A stretch of 64,000 nucleotides of DNA from a virus, in the IMG/VR virus record IMGVR_UViG_3300025012_000028, positions 124,001-188,000 of that record; one strand, given 5' to 3'. Under the pieces are notes generated by a model, which had not been told where the DNA came from, did no database searches, and saw only the letters and a program-made list of their open reading frames with translations. Of the stretch, positions 15,221 to 23,562 are shown piece after piece; within the stretch, counting starts at the first letter, position 1, and each line of letters starts with the position of its first letter. Position numbers and translations under genes: made by a program.

Positions 15221-16287
15221 TCGAACTCTCCAAAAACATTATCGACAAGATACTTCAGCGTTTTCCAAATACCAGACGAAGTAATACTTTCAAATGCCTT
15301 TTCATCTCTATGTGGATTATTTCTCATTTCTTTGTAGCTAGTCCACACATCTTCGAAGCGTATAAAGAACTCTTGTGGGTTTTCATATACATAATTGTAT
15401 GTCGCACCAGTGAACACTCTCTGTTCCCAAACACTATTATCTTCATAGATATTGAAACTAAGTTTGACATATTTATTTCTTCTATCTTCGTTATAACTTG
15501 CGACTTTTATTTCTTTCATCTCAGGAAGTTGTTCCACTTCTTTATAATAATGCCAATCTCTATCGACATGTCTAAAAGATAAATCTAATGCCGCCTGACA
15601 TCTAGTTTCTGCCCATCGTTCCGATGACCAACCTGATGGTAATTTGTTTCTCATGTGGTTGAGTACATTGACTATTAGATCAATCTTAGGGAAATTGAAA
15701 ATTTTCAATGGAATGTTATAATGGTCACACCAAGATTCGAATACATCAAAATTCATTGGATCATCAAATTGGTTAAACACTTCCACAGCTCCACCTAAAA
15801 TTTCAGGATAAACCGCAACAGCAATTTTACTATACTTGTGTGCGGCATCATAATGTTTATCTATTATAAAATAGAATTTAATTCCTTTGTTTACGTAGGA
15901 GTTCCAGTGTGCTGGTGTGCTTTCTGTAATACACCATTTAGTTCCTGCACCATACTTGCGACTGGCCTCATGACTTCTAATATGATAAACATAAAACTCT
16001 TCATTCTCAAATATTTTGTCTGCATCTTTCGTTTTTACAATTTTTGTTTTGCGCTCAACTTCCTTATCTCTTTTCTTATCCACAAACTGATAGAATGACC
16101 AAAACCCTTTTGGTATCCAATAAGAAATATCTTTTTCACTTCCAGATAATTGATTTTTTGCTTTTAATTCTTTGAACCATTCGATATATTTATCAATATC
16201 TTTATCATTGTAATCCGGATTTCTCCAAACTCGTTTGGCATCGGCAAAGGATTCTACCAACAATATATAGGATTTGAAAGAAATCAT
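15217..16287 (-). CDS. capsid-tagged protein with GTKWCIT (PcfJ-like) motif
   Basis: 356 residues; tag MISFKSYILLVE (L-V-E site at 10-12). The middle carries EASRKYGAGTKWCIT, then a Trp/Tyr segment and KYSKIAVAVYP. This arrangement is seen in uncharacterised jumbo-phage proteins and resembles the Cys/Gly core of PcfJ-like proteins. The rest is helical with no known domain. It overlaps both neighbours by 4 bases. Predicted internal capsid protein; the activity is unknown. Confidence 0.65.
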   Translation of the reverse strand: MISFKSYILLVESFADAKRVWRNPDYNDKDIDKYIEWFKELKAKNQLSGSEKDISYWIPKGFWSFYQFVDKKRDKEVERKTKIVKTKDADKIFENEEFYVYHIRSHEASRKYGAGTKWCITESTPAHWNSYVNKGIKFYFIIDKHYDAAHKYSKIAVAVYPEILGGAVEVFNQFDDPMNFDVFESWCDHYNIPLKIFNFPKIDLIVNVLNHMRNKLPSGWSSERWAETRCQAALDLSFRHVDRDWHYYKEVEQLPEMKEIKVASYNEDRRNKYVKLSFNIYEDNSVWEQRVFTGATYNYVYENPQEFFIRFEDVWTSYKEMRNNPHRDEKAFESITSSGIWKTLKYLVDNVFGEFE

Positions 16288-16499
16288 TTTATTTCCTTGA
16301 TATTATATGAATCGGGTGTGCGCCTAAAATAACTCTCCACCGATCTTCCTAGTTTCTTTGATAACCCAAAACACATTTTCTTGAATGCTTCATCCTGACT
16401 TGCCGCTTCAGTAGACAGATAATGATTTTCTTTATGGTAGCAGAATGTTCCTTTGAATTTGGATGCTTCCGAAAGATATTGTTTAAATCTAATCATCAC
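16284..16499 (-). CDS. capsid-tagged small protein
   Basis: 71 residues; two adjacent ATGs give MMIRFKQYLSEA, a variant tag with an L-S-E site. The mature part would be about 60 residues, basic, with no known domain. It overlaps the upstream gene by 11 bases and the downstream one by 4. Confidence 0.65.
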   Translation of the reverse strand: MMIRFKQYLSEASKFKGTFCYHKENHYLSTEAASQDEAFKKMCFGLSKKLGRSVESYFRRTPDSYNIKEIK

Positions 16500-17418
16500 T
16501 TCTCACCTTAGCATCTTTCCATTTGTTAGACAAGAATTCAATTACTTCTTTTGTCGATTTGAGTTTATATCGATGCATTCTCTTCACAAGCTTCTCGACA
16601 CTCATAGATTTAATTTCATCACTTTTATTATTGTGTATATCATTATTTAGAGTTGCTAAAGAGTCACCACGATAGTTATGATAAACTATTTCATATCTTA
16701 AATCATCTGCTTCTGAAGAAAGATCTTTGACTTCATCTTTATCGAATAACTCGACATAGAGATTTATTTTTTCTGGTCTACCACCCATACCACTTTTCAC
16801 TTTTTTCTTATTCAGAAGCATGAATGATTCAAAGTCTTCATAAAAATAAACTGGAATGCTATAAACGTTTGAATAATCAAGTATCTTTTTGTACATTCTA
16901 TTTCTTTCCCATGCATTGTGTTGATCATTCAGAGAAAGTTTTTCAAACGCTTTATAGTCGGAATTAATGAGAAGGTAATTCTTATCTACCATAATATGAA
17001 TTTCTTTGATATATTCATGTGCATTTTCGATTATGGATGTGGGAGAAAAGATTCTGTCCTCATTCTCTTGGTTACGCAACCGCATATCAAGAGATACACT
17101 CGGTCTTCTGAAAGATGGCCCCCAATAATCTACACTCTTACCGGAAAGATTATGAGAAAGTTTCGTACCATCCAACACAAGATTGACCTGTTCGGAATTA
17201 CCAAAGCTTCTAGCATAACCACCATATTTAATTCTACTGGTAGAAAAATAAAATGGTTTAAACTTTTTCCCTTTGTACATCTGATCTGAAGCAGTTCCTA
17301 AATCAGATGCTAATCTAAACTTATCATCTTTAAGAATTGATACTAGTTTATGAACACCAGTATGATGATAGAGAATGGGTGATACACCTTCTATAAGAAA
17401 CTCTTTGAAAGATATCAT
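16489..17418 (-). CDS. capsid-tagged ADP-ribosyltransferase-like protein
   Basis: 309 residues; tag MISFKEFLIE then G. The body begins ILYHHTGVHKLVSIL, continues with FYFSTSRIKYGGYAR and a VNLVLDGTKL strand, and has EDRIFSP...IKEIHI further on. That order (His motif, S-T-S strand, acidic loop) is typical of the phage ART-like / RNA-phosphotransferase-related families. The C-terminal 100 residues are charged and unassigned. Predicted to be packaged and ejected. Confidence 0.65.
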   Translation of the reverse strand: MISFKEFLIEGVSPILYHHTGVHKLVSILKDDKFRLASDLGTASDQMYKGKKFKPFYFSTSRIKYGGYARSFGNSEQVNLVLDGTKLSHNLSGKSVDYWGPSFRRPSVSLDMRLRNQENEDRIFSPTSIIENAHEYIKEIHIMVDKNYLLINSDYKAFEKLSLNDQHNAWERNRMYKKILDYSNVYSIPVYFYEDFESFMLLNKKKVKSGMGGRPEKINLYVELFDKDEVKDLSSEADDLRYEIVYHNYRGDSLATLNNDIHNNKSDEIKSMSVEKLVKRMHRYKLKSTKEVIEFLSNKWKDAKVRSDD

Positions 17419-17693
17419 TTTGGGATGTCCTGTACTTTTATTATTTTTGTAATTTTAGCATATTTTGGATGTACATAATCCAACCTATCAAATAAAACAT
17501 GAGCACGTTTAAGTGTCATTACTTCTGGTTCATCTGTTATATGAATATCATAACCACCCCAACCTATAAATTGTTTAATCCCTTTACGTTTTCCTACATA
17601 AATTACATATTCTTCTCTACCACTATTTCCAATTTTAGTGAGATAATCATCTAATGCTTTATCTTCCTTTATGAATTCTTTAAATGAAATCAT
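17415..17693 (-). CDS. capsid-tagged small protein
   Basis: 92 residues; tag MISFKEFIKE then D. The mature part is basic with beta-like segments (EYVIYVGKRKGIKQFIGWGG). Unknown function. Four-base overlaps on both sides. Confidence 0.65.
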   Translation of the reverse strand: MISFKEFIKEDKALDDYLTKIGNSGREEYVIYVGKRKGIKQFIGWGGYDIHITDEPEVMTLKRAHVLFDRLDYVHPKYAKITKIIKVQDIPK

Positions 17694-18508
17694 TTTTTCT
17701 TCCTTATCTTAACTAAAGAATCATCAAACAGAACATAATTCAATTCATTACTACTATCCCCAAAGTATTTAGTTCCGGCGATACCAATAGAAGCAAAATA
17801 CAAAGATGCTTCTTTGGCTGAACCAAATATATGTTTAGCTAGTCCATATATTTGTTCACCACTCTGGTTCCAAAATCTATATGATTCATTTTTTAAAACA
17901 TCATTCAGTGGGATTGACTTTACTTCATCCCCCATATCTTGAAGAATTCCTTTAGGATGAGCCTTCTCAAATAAAGGAATGAGTTTCTTTTTTATTGGTT
18001 CGCTCTGTTCTTTGAGAGATTTATTCCAATGAAGAAATTCATCTTCTGAAGGAATGATATCTACATGATACAATTTACCTTTTGACTTCTTAACTTCTCT
18101 TTGTTGATTGATATTCTGTGCTATTTCATCCATCTTTTTATAATAACCCAAACCATTATCTTTAGTCCACTCTTCTCCATTCAGAGCATCATTCAACATA
18201 CCAGATATAAACTTCTTTGCTTTTTTCAGACCCATAGTATAAATTAAATCTGCTGCTTTTTGTTCAGGTGTTCCAGCTTTAGTTTTAATTCCATTTATTT
18301 CGTAGAACCAAGGAACCGGAGCATCACCAACCTTTTTACCTATATACCATTCAGCAACTTCCTTCTTAGAACTGAAATATAAACCCCACCCATATGCAGC
18401 AGCACCCTCACCACTACCGATATGTTGAAGTTTGAACTCATCAAAATCGTAGGGTGATCCATGATAAGCAATCGGAGATTCAATTAAAAACTTTTTGAAT
18501 GATATCAC
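17690..18508 (-). CDS. capsid-tagged ADP-ribosyltransferase-like protein, GTG start
   Basis: 272 residues; tag MISFKKFLIE then S, from a GTG start. ART-like signature is the clearest of the set: IAYHGSPYDFDEF (13-25), GSGEGAAAYGWGLYFSS (31-47), then EWYIG, and at the end EASLYFASIGIAGTKY and NYVLFDDSLV, as in polyvalent-protein and MuF-associated ART domains. Four-base overlaps with both neighbours. Predicted capsid cargo. Confidence 0.75.
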   Translation of the reverse strand: MISFKKFLIESPIAYHGSPYDFDEFKLQHIGSGEGAAAYGWGLYFSSKKEVAEWYIGKKVGDAPVPWFYEINGIKTKAGTPEQKAADLIYTMGLKKAKKFISGMLNDALNGEEWTKDNGLGYYKKMDEIAQNINQQREVKKSKGKLYHVDIIPSEDEFLHWNKSLKEQSEPIKKKLIPLFEKAHPKGILQDMGDEVKSIPLNDVLKNESYRFWNQSGEQIYGLAKHIFGSAKEASLYFASIGIAGTKYFGDSSNELNYVLFDDSLVKIRKKK

Positions 18509-20090
18509 TCACCCTCCCCATCTGTTTTCCACTGCATAACATCTTTAAAGATAAGATATTCATTATCACTGAACCACCCACTTCTCAACCTAAGATGTTT
18601 GACCTCATTGGCGATTGTGGTTTCAACTGGTTCTTGGTGATATTTATCCTTATCCCCTCCTACAAAACCTTTCTTTTTGAACTTGGTGTTGTCGTGGTAA
18701 ATTTTATCTAAAAGCGCCAACATCTGCTCTGCGCCCTGTGAATATTTTTTCTCGTGCTCATGTCCTTCCCAAGATGCTTTCTCGTCCTCTAGGTAATCCT
18801 CAAGCGTTTTACCGGCATTTGTTTTCATCTGTACATATGACGCTTCAATATATGCTCGATACCACTCTTGATCTGAAAGAGGTTCCCATTTAACCCCATA
18901 AATTTCGGCAAGAGTTGTGATATCAGATTCATAAGATTTGATCAGTTTGATATTATCTAATTTTCTTTTTTCATGTCTTGCGTCTACTTCTTTCGATTCC
19001 ATCTCTTTACGAGAAAATTCAGGAACAAAATCGGTTCTGTCCTTCAGAGTTTTCCAATCTTCACCAATCTCTTTGGCTATATCAATAAATTTAGTTTCGG
19101 CATCCCACGAAAAGTTATAAGGTTCCTTCTCCGAATAGATGTTAACTCTGATTCTATGGTGATCATACTTTTTAGAATATTTGTGGGGCTTCTCACCCAG
19201 ATTAAGATTATCCATATAGGATTGAGGGAAAGAAAATTCTGTATCAATCCTTCTACCTTTCTTAGTCCATGACTTTTCTTTGCTAAATTCTTTGATTTTA
19301 TCTCCAATCTGCATGGCGATCATAGCCGCAAGCTTCCTATGTAACTTAGCTTCATCTTTTGATGTTCCTAAACCACCAGCAGAAAGATATTCGGATTTGG
19401 GATTTAGTTCATAAATGTCTACGATCTTGAAGAACTTCTTATTGAAGAACACGGCTTGCCACGGTTCCCTATCATTGATGATTGCCGACTTTTGGTTTCT
19501 GGCTTCATCAATAAGTCCATCATAGCCCAAGGATTTCCAGAACTGCATTTGTTCTTCGCCAGTTTTTAATTCAGGTTTCACATCATCAAAATATCTATTC
19601 TTCTGAAAATAGAATTCTTCTGGATTTGAAACCTGTGACATTTTAAATAAAGCTTGTTTGTCGTTACATTTATATCTTTTTTAGCTGCTTTGAGATAGTA
19701 ATCATTCAATCCCAACGCTCTAAGAATCCTATCCATGATATGATTCTGCATGGTCTGAAGGTGGAGAATGTTAGGTGAACCAACTAACTCAATAACTCTG
19801 AGGAATCTAGCTCCACGACCATACCAAACGTCTGCGGGATGCTGGCATAAATAAGATAAAGGATAAAGGTAAATTCCTTCTGGGTCTGAGTGGGAGGAGT
19901 CTCGTTGGTGTGGTGATGAAAAATTCTTATTTAAAATATCGGTGTCGGGATTCATTGTAAAATTACACCAATATTGATTTTCAGATGATGTTTTTAATAT
20001 TTTATTCCATTTTTTATAAAATAAATGGAATTGCTTGGGATAGATATCATGAAAATGAATCTCAGTTAAAAAGCTTTTGAAAGAAATCAT
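18505..20090 (-). pseudogene. capsid-tagged ART-like gene split by a frameshift
   Basis: One frame runs from the tagged start MISFKSFLTE (20090) to a stop at 19578; a second frame, open from about 19690 to 18505, carries the rest. The first part holds EGIYLYPLSYL and WYGRGARFLRVIEL; the second has LGYDGLID and EPWQAVFFN, both normal for one ART-like domain. The join fits a -1 step in the A6 run GCT AAA AAA G (19677-19682), giving KAAKKRYKCNDKQALF across the shift. It could be programmed slippage, a one-base loss that killed the gene, or a sequence error. A possible internal start, ATG at 19641, would give an untagged 378-residue protein. First gene of its late operon. Confidence 0.65.
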
Positions 20091-20115
20091 TATTATGCCT
20101 CTGTGTGTTTAAAAT

Positions 20116-20123
20116 TATTTATA
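20116..20123 (-). promoter_or_regulatory. T4-type late promoter
   Basis: Exact TATAAATA on the minus strand, 26 bases before the start of the first tagged gene of the 14.2-20.1 kb operon. T4 late promoters consist of this -10-like box recognised by gp55. Confidence 0.8.
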
Positions 20124-20149
20124 AAATCTATATTGAGGATAAACCAATC

Positions 20150-21079
20150 ATGAAAGATAAAACATATTATATCATTTACGAAACTACAAATTTATTAAAT
20201 GGTAAAAAATATAGGGGAGCGCATAAAACTAAAAATATAAATGATGGGTATATGGGGAGTGGTGTGATAATTAATCAAGCAATTTTGAAATATGGAAAAG
20301 AAAATTTTGAAACAATTCATTTAGCATATGCGTTATCATATGATGATCTTTTTTGGTTAGAAGAATATGTTTTCGTGACTAAAGAATGGGTTGATTTGCC
20401 ACATTCTTATAATTTAAGAGTGGGTGGATGTGGCAAATATTACGAAGAACAAACTAAACAAACATGTTTAGACAAATATGGGGTTGAATTCTATTCCCAA
20501 ACTGAAGAATGTAAACTTAAGAAAATTAACACATGTTTAGAAAAATATGGAGTTGAATTCTATGTTCAAACCGAAGATTTTAAGTTGATAATGAAAAATA
20601 AATACAGCGAAGATAACCCACATCCCTTAACTGGCAGGCCAGTTTTACCAGAAACAAAAGAAAAACTCAGAATCGCAAATTTAGGAAAAGTCACGTCAGA
20701 AGAAACCAAAGCAAAAATAAGCGTAAAATCTTCTGGTAAAAACAACCCTAATTATGGTATTAAACATACAAATGAGACTAAAGAAAAATGTAGCAAAGTA
20801 AATCAAAAATATGAATATAAACTAATTTCACCTAATGGTGAAATTTTCACAACTTTATCATTATTTAATTTTTGTGCCGCAAATGAACTGGATAGAAATG
20901 CATTTAGAAATATTCTTAGGGTTGGTAGAACGACCGTAGAATGTCCCAAAAATGTTACACAATGTAGTAAGTTAAGATTTAATACTACTGGATGGTCGAT
21001 AGAAGAAATGGAGATTATCCCAACTTCACCCAAAGCAAAGTATCCAAGAGAGAAATCATCAATTCCACTCCGTTGGTAA
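20150..21079 (+). CDS. GIY-YIG homing endonuclease with NUMOD repeats
   Basis: 309 residues on the strand opposite to its neighbours. The N-terminus is a GIY-YIG nuclease (TYYIIYETTNLLNGKKYRG) with a following GSGVIINQAILKYG. Two near-identical CLEKYGVEFY repeats follow, then NUMOD3-type segments (GKVTSEETKAKI and NYGIKHTNETKEK) and a NUMOD1/HTH-like C-terminus. Start set at MKDKTYYI; the upstream frame has no ribosome site. Its 3' end overlaps the next gene by 21 bases. It sits between the two tagged late operons, evidently as a mobile insertion. Confidence 0.85.
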   Translation: MKDKTYYIIYETTNLLNGKKYRGAHKTKNINDGYMGSGVIINQAILKYGKENFETIHLAYALSYDDLFWLEEYVFVTKEWVDLPHSYNLRVGGCGKYYEEQTKQTCLDKYGVEFYSQTEECKLKKINTCLEKYGVEFYVQTEDFKLIMKNKYSEDNPHPLTGRPVLPETKEKLRIANLGKVTSEETKAKISVKSSGKNNPNYGIKHTNETKEKCSKVNQKYEYKLISPNGEIFTTLSLFNFCAANELDRNAFRNILRVGRTTVECPKNVTQCSKLRFNTTGWSIEEMEIIPTSPKAKYPREKSSIPLRW

Positions 21080-21652
21080 ATTCCAAACTTCTATTTTATC
21101 TTTTGGTTTAACTACTTTCGAATTGGTGATCAGTTTCATATTGAATAGAACAACCATTCTTTCTCCCCACCCAAATGCGTTATCAACAATTGAATAGTCC
21201 ACACCATGTTGCACTAAGAACCGTCTCAAATTGTTACTGTCGGATGGTTTGATTGCTTCATAGTTGACCATTATGTTTATGAAGATGACTGCGCTAATTC
21301 TATCTTTGTAATTATATTTTGATGCTGCCACTAAAACTTCTTTCCGTTTAGATTTGATACAGTAATATTTCACAAAATCATCGATGGCATGAAAAGGAAT
21401 TGAGGCTTCTTTAGCATCCACACCCTTTTGAATTGTGACAAGATATAACTTCCTACTTCCCTTTTTATATTTCTCTACCACATTATATGAAGTAGTCAGA
21501 TATAAACCGGGAGCAAATTGGAATCTACCTTTCTTCTGAATATAATTTTCATCGGGACCATAATCTAAATTGCCCCCATGCCAGAAAGAAAGAGTATTGG
21601 GTTCTGTAGATGGGGAAATGAGATCTTCGAAGATGGTTTTATATGATATCAT
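21059..21652 (-). CDS. capsid-tagged ADP-ribosyltransferase-like protein
   Basis: 197 residues; variant tag MISYKTIFED (I-F-E site). The body has SFWHGGNLDYG (about 22-32), FQFAPGLYLTT (about 43-53) and LYLVTI, the His strand and the G-x-Y-x-T strand of a small ART-like fold. The C-terminal half ends in a beta segment (RMVVLFNMKLI). Last gene of the operon that starts at 22913. Confidence 0.65.
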   Translation of the reverse strand: MISYKTIFEDLISPSTEPNTLSFWHGGNLDYGPDENYIQKKGRFQFAPGLYLTTSYNVVEKYKKGSRKLYLVTIQKGVDAKEASIPFHAIDDFVKYYCIKSKRKEVLVAASKYNYKDRISAVIFINIMVNYEAIKPSDSNNLRRFLVQHGVDYSIVDNAFGWGERMVVLFNMKLITNSKVVKPKDKIEVWNLPTEWN

Positions 21653-22236
21653 TCGGTTTCCTCGTTACAAAACTTTACCCAATCTTCAACACTGTTCAAA
21701 TGTTCTTTAAGCTCATATAAATCATTTATCACAAAAACCCATTGTCGCATACCGATACAATAACAGAGATGTCTACAGAGATATTGTGCTCTATTATAAC
21801 TATCAAGAGCCATATGAGATTTACCATAATCTTTGAGTCTCTGATATAATGCACGTCTGAAATCATTTTCAGTGGGATATTTTTCTAAGAACTTCTCTCT
21901 GTTCTCACTCCTGTTGATTCTATAATCATAATTATTGGAAATGTTTTCTTCCATCTCACGTTCAAACCCATAACTGTCCGTGAGATACTTCAGAACTTTA
22001 TTGACTTTATCCTTACAATATTCATAACCATGTGTATCCCACATGATTCTTTGAAATGCTCGGTTAATAATATCCCCTGCGTGTTCGACTACTGGATTAA
22101 GGACACCACCACCCATCAACATCTGAACCTTTAACATTAAATCTTCGGGTTCACCACGTTGATCTAAAGCTATCTGTATGCTTTTGGCTTTAAAAGAATC
22201 ATCTGATTCAGACAAATATTCCCTAAAAGAAATCAC
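21649..22236 (-). CDS. capsid-tagged protein, GTG start
   Basis: 195 residues; tag MISFREYLSE then S, from a GTG behind GGAGGC. The body is helical and charged (AGDIINRAFQRIMWDTHGYE). No known domain. Four-base overlaps with both neighbours. Confidence 0.65.
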   Translation of the reverse strand: MISFREYLSESDDSFKAKSIQIALDQRGEPEDLMLKVQMLMGGGVLNPVVEHAGDIINRAFQRIMWDTHGYEYCKDKVNKVLKYLTDSYGFEREMEENISNNYDYRINRSENREKFLEKYPTENDFRRALYQRLKDYGKSHMALDSYNRAQYLCRHLCYCIGMRQWVFVINDLYELKEHLNSVEDWVKFCNEETE

Positions 22237-22913
22237 GCTGCCTCCAAATAACCCGGTTTAGTATACTTAGCCAGAGCCGGATTCTGATCATCTACAATAA
22301 TTTCATCTAATACATTCAATTCGTCTGGATCGTGCCACGGATCGATACACACTATCATACCATCAGAAGGACGCTCCATGAAATTCCCAACGTGAATATC
22401 CAGCCTACCGAATTCTCTTCCCTCTTCCATCTTTAACATTGCGTTTCTGAGACTCGGACCTTGAGGAAACATATCTTTATTCTTCTCTGCTCTTCTACCA
22501 ACCCGACCCACGAACCATTCATCCTGTACATCCATAATTACTTGATCAACGAATGTCTCATTACCTTCCGACATAGGTTCAAGCTTTTCTAATTTGACCA
22601 ACTTAATCAATTCGTCTTTACGGGAACGTCTATGGAAAGCAGGAATGGTTTTCATTCGCCCCAACACTCTAGGAAAATGGGGATTGTTTCTGTTCTCGGA
22701 TTTGAGAATATATCTAAGGAAGGATTCATAAGACTGATCTAAAGTCCAAACCTTGATCACATAGTTCTTACTTGGTATTTCAAAAACCTGTGAGTGAGCA
22801 CCACTACCCACTTCTCTCCACTTAAGTTTCTTGAAAAGATTTTTGAGGGAATTGGCACCATAGAATTTCTTCACATTGTATAACTCTAATAAAAATTGTT
22901 TGAAAGAAATCAT
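22233..22913 (-). CDS. capsid-tagged protein-kinase-like protein
   Basis: 226 residues; tag MISFKQFLLE. Kinase-fold landmarks follow: a Gly-rich loop GSGAHSQVF (37-45), VIK (52-54) as the ATP-binding Lys, a catalytic-loop-like LDIHVGN (171-177) with Asp, His and Asn, and CIDPW (189-193) in the DFG position. It is short for a full Ser/Thr kinase and resembles aminoglycoside-phosphotransferase-type or atypical kinases. First gene of its operon, 28 bases after a late promoter. A kinase delivered with the DNA would act at once in the host; this is inference. Confidence 0.7.
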   Translation of the reverse strand: MISFKQFLLELYNVKKFYGANSLKNLFKKLKWREVGSGAHSQVFEIPSKNYVIKVWTLDQSYESFLRYILKSENRNNPHFPRVLGRMKTIPAFHRRSRKDELIKLVKLEKLEPMSEGNETFVDQVIMDVQDEWFVGRVGRRAEKNKDMFPQGPSLRNAMLKMEEGREFGRLDIHVGNFMERPSDGMIVCIDPWHDPDELNVLDEIIVDDQNPALAKYTKPGYLEAA

Positions 22914-22940
22914 AGGTTTGTCCTTTGAGATAATTTCTTT

Positions 22941-22948
22941 TATTTATA
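22941..22948 (-). promoter_or_regulatory. T4-type late promoter
   Basis: Exact TATAAATA on the minus strand, 28 bases before the kinase-like tagged gene and directly after a terminator hairpin, so the tagged operon is insulated from the genes upstream. Confidence 0.85.
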
Positions 22949-22952
22949 TAAA

Positions 22953-22986
22953 ACAAAAGGATGAAGCTTTCACTTCATCCTTTTGT
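22953..22986 (-). terminator. rho-independent terminator after the P-loop kinase gene
   Basis: A perfect 14-bp stem (22953-22966 with 22973-22986) with a 6-base loop is followed on the minus strand by TTTTGTTTTAT. It ends the dut/kinase operon. Confidence 0.85.
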
Positions 22987-23562
22987 CTATTTAGCGTTAT
23001 ATACTACACAACTTCGGGTTTCTTGAGGGTAGACCGGACAAGTTTTATCTGCTTTCAAACATGTATAACAAAGAGATTTCAGTTCGTACTCAACAAAATT
23101 TTTAGCGATGTTTTTCAGTTCAAACAAACCTTTTGTATTGTCTACATAATAATCATAGTTGTAATTAGCAACTCGATCATCCGATACATTTCCTAAAACT
23201 CTTTCACCAAATCTCTCTACCAACATTGTCTTTGCGTCTGGATACCAAGATTTGAATTTATCTATCTCTTCTGGTTCCCGAATATGAACAAAAATATGGT
23301 GTGTTTTTGGAAGTACATCTATAAACTCCACTAGATAACTTATAGGACCATTATAGAATTCAGTCGAAAGTTTCTTTAGTTCAGATAAAAACAATCTACC
23401 ATGTTCATCTTTAACAGAATCCCATCCCAATAACTCTGCGGCTTCTTTAACTCTATCTACTGATGAAAGGTTATTGACCATACCAAAATCAAATTCTTCC
23501 TGAACATATTCTATGAATTGATCTTTCCCAGACCCGCCCTGTCCATTTATGATGATGATCAT
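22987..23562 (-). CDS. P-loop (deoxy)nucleoside-monophosphate-kinase-like protein
   Basis: 191 residues with Walker A NGQGGSGKDQF (6-16). The rest of the layout is that of small NMP kinases (IFVHIREPEEIDKFK, the lid and base-binding region). In T4 the matching role is gp1, which makes dNDPs, but I cannot assign gp1 itself. The C-terminal 25 residues contain four Cys (CYTC, TCPVY, RSC), an unusual Cys-rich tail. It overlaps the dUTPase operon end by none and ends at a terminator. Confidence 0.65.
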   Translation of the reverse strand: MIIIINGQGGSGKDQFIEYVQEEFDFGMVNNLSSVDRVKEAAELLGWDSVKDEHGRLFLSELKKLSTEFYNGPISYLVEFIDVLPKTHHIFVHIREPEEIDKFKSWYPDAKTMLVERFGERVLGNVSDDRVANYNYDYYVDNTKGLFELKNIAKNFVEYELKSLCYTCLKADKTCPVYPQETRSCVVYNAK

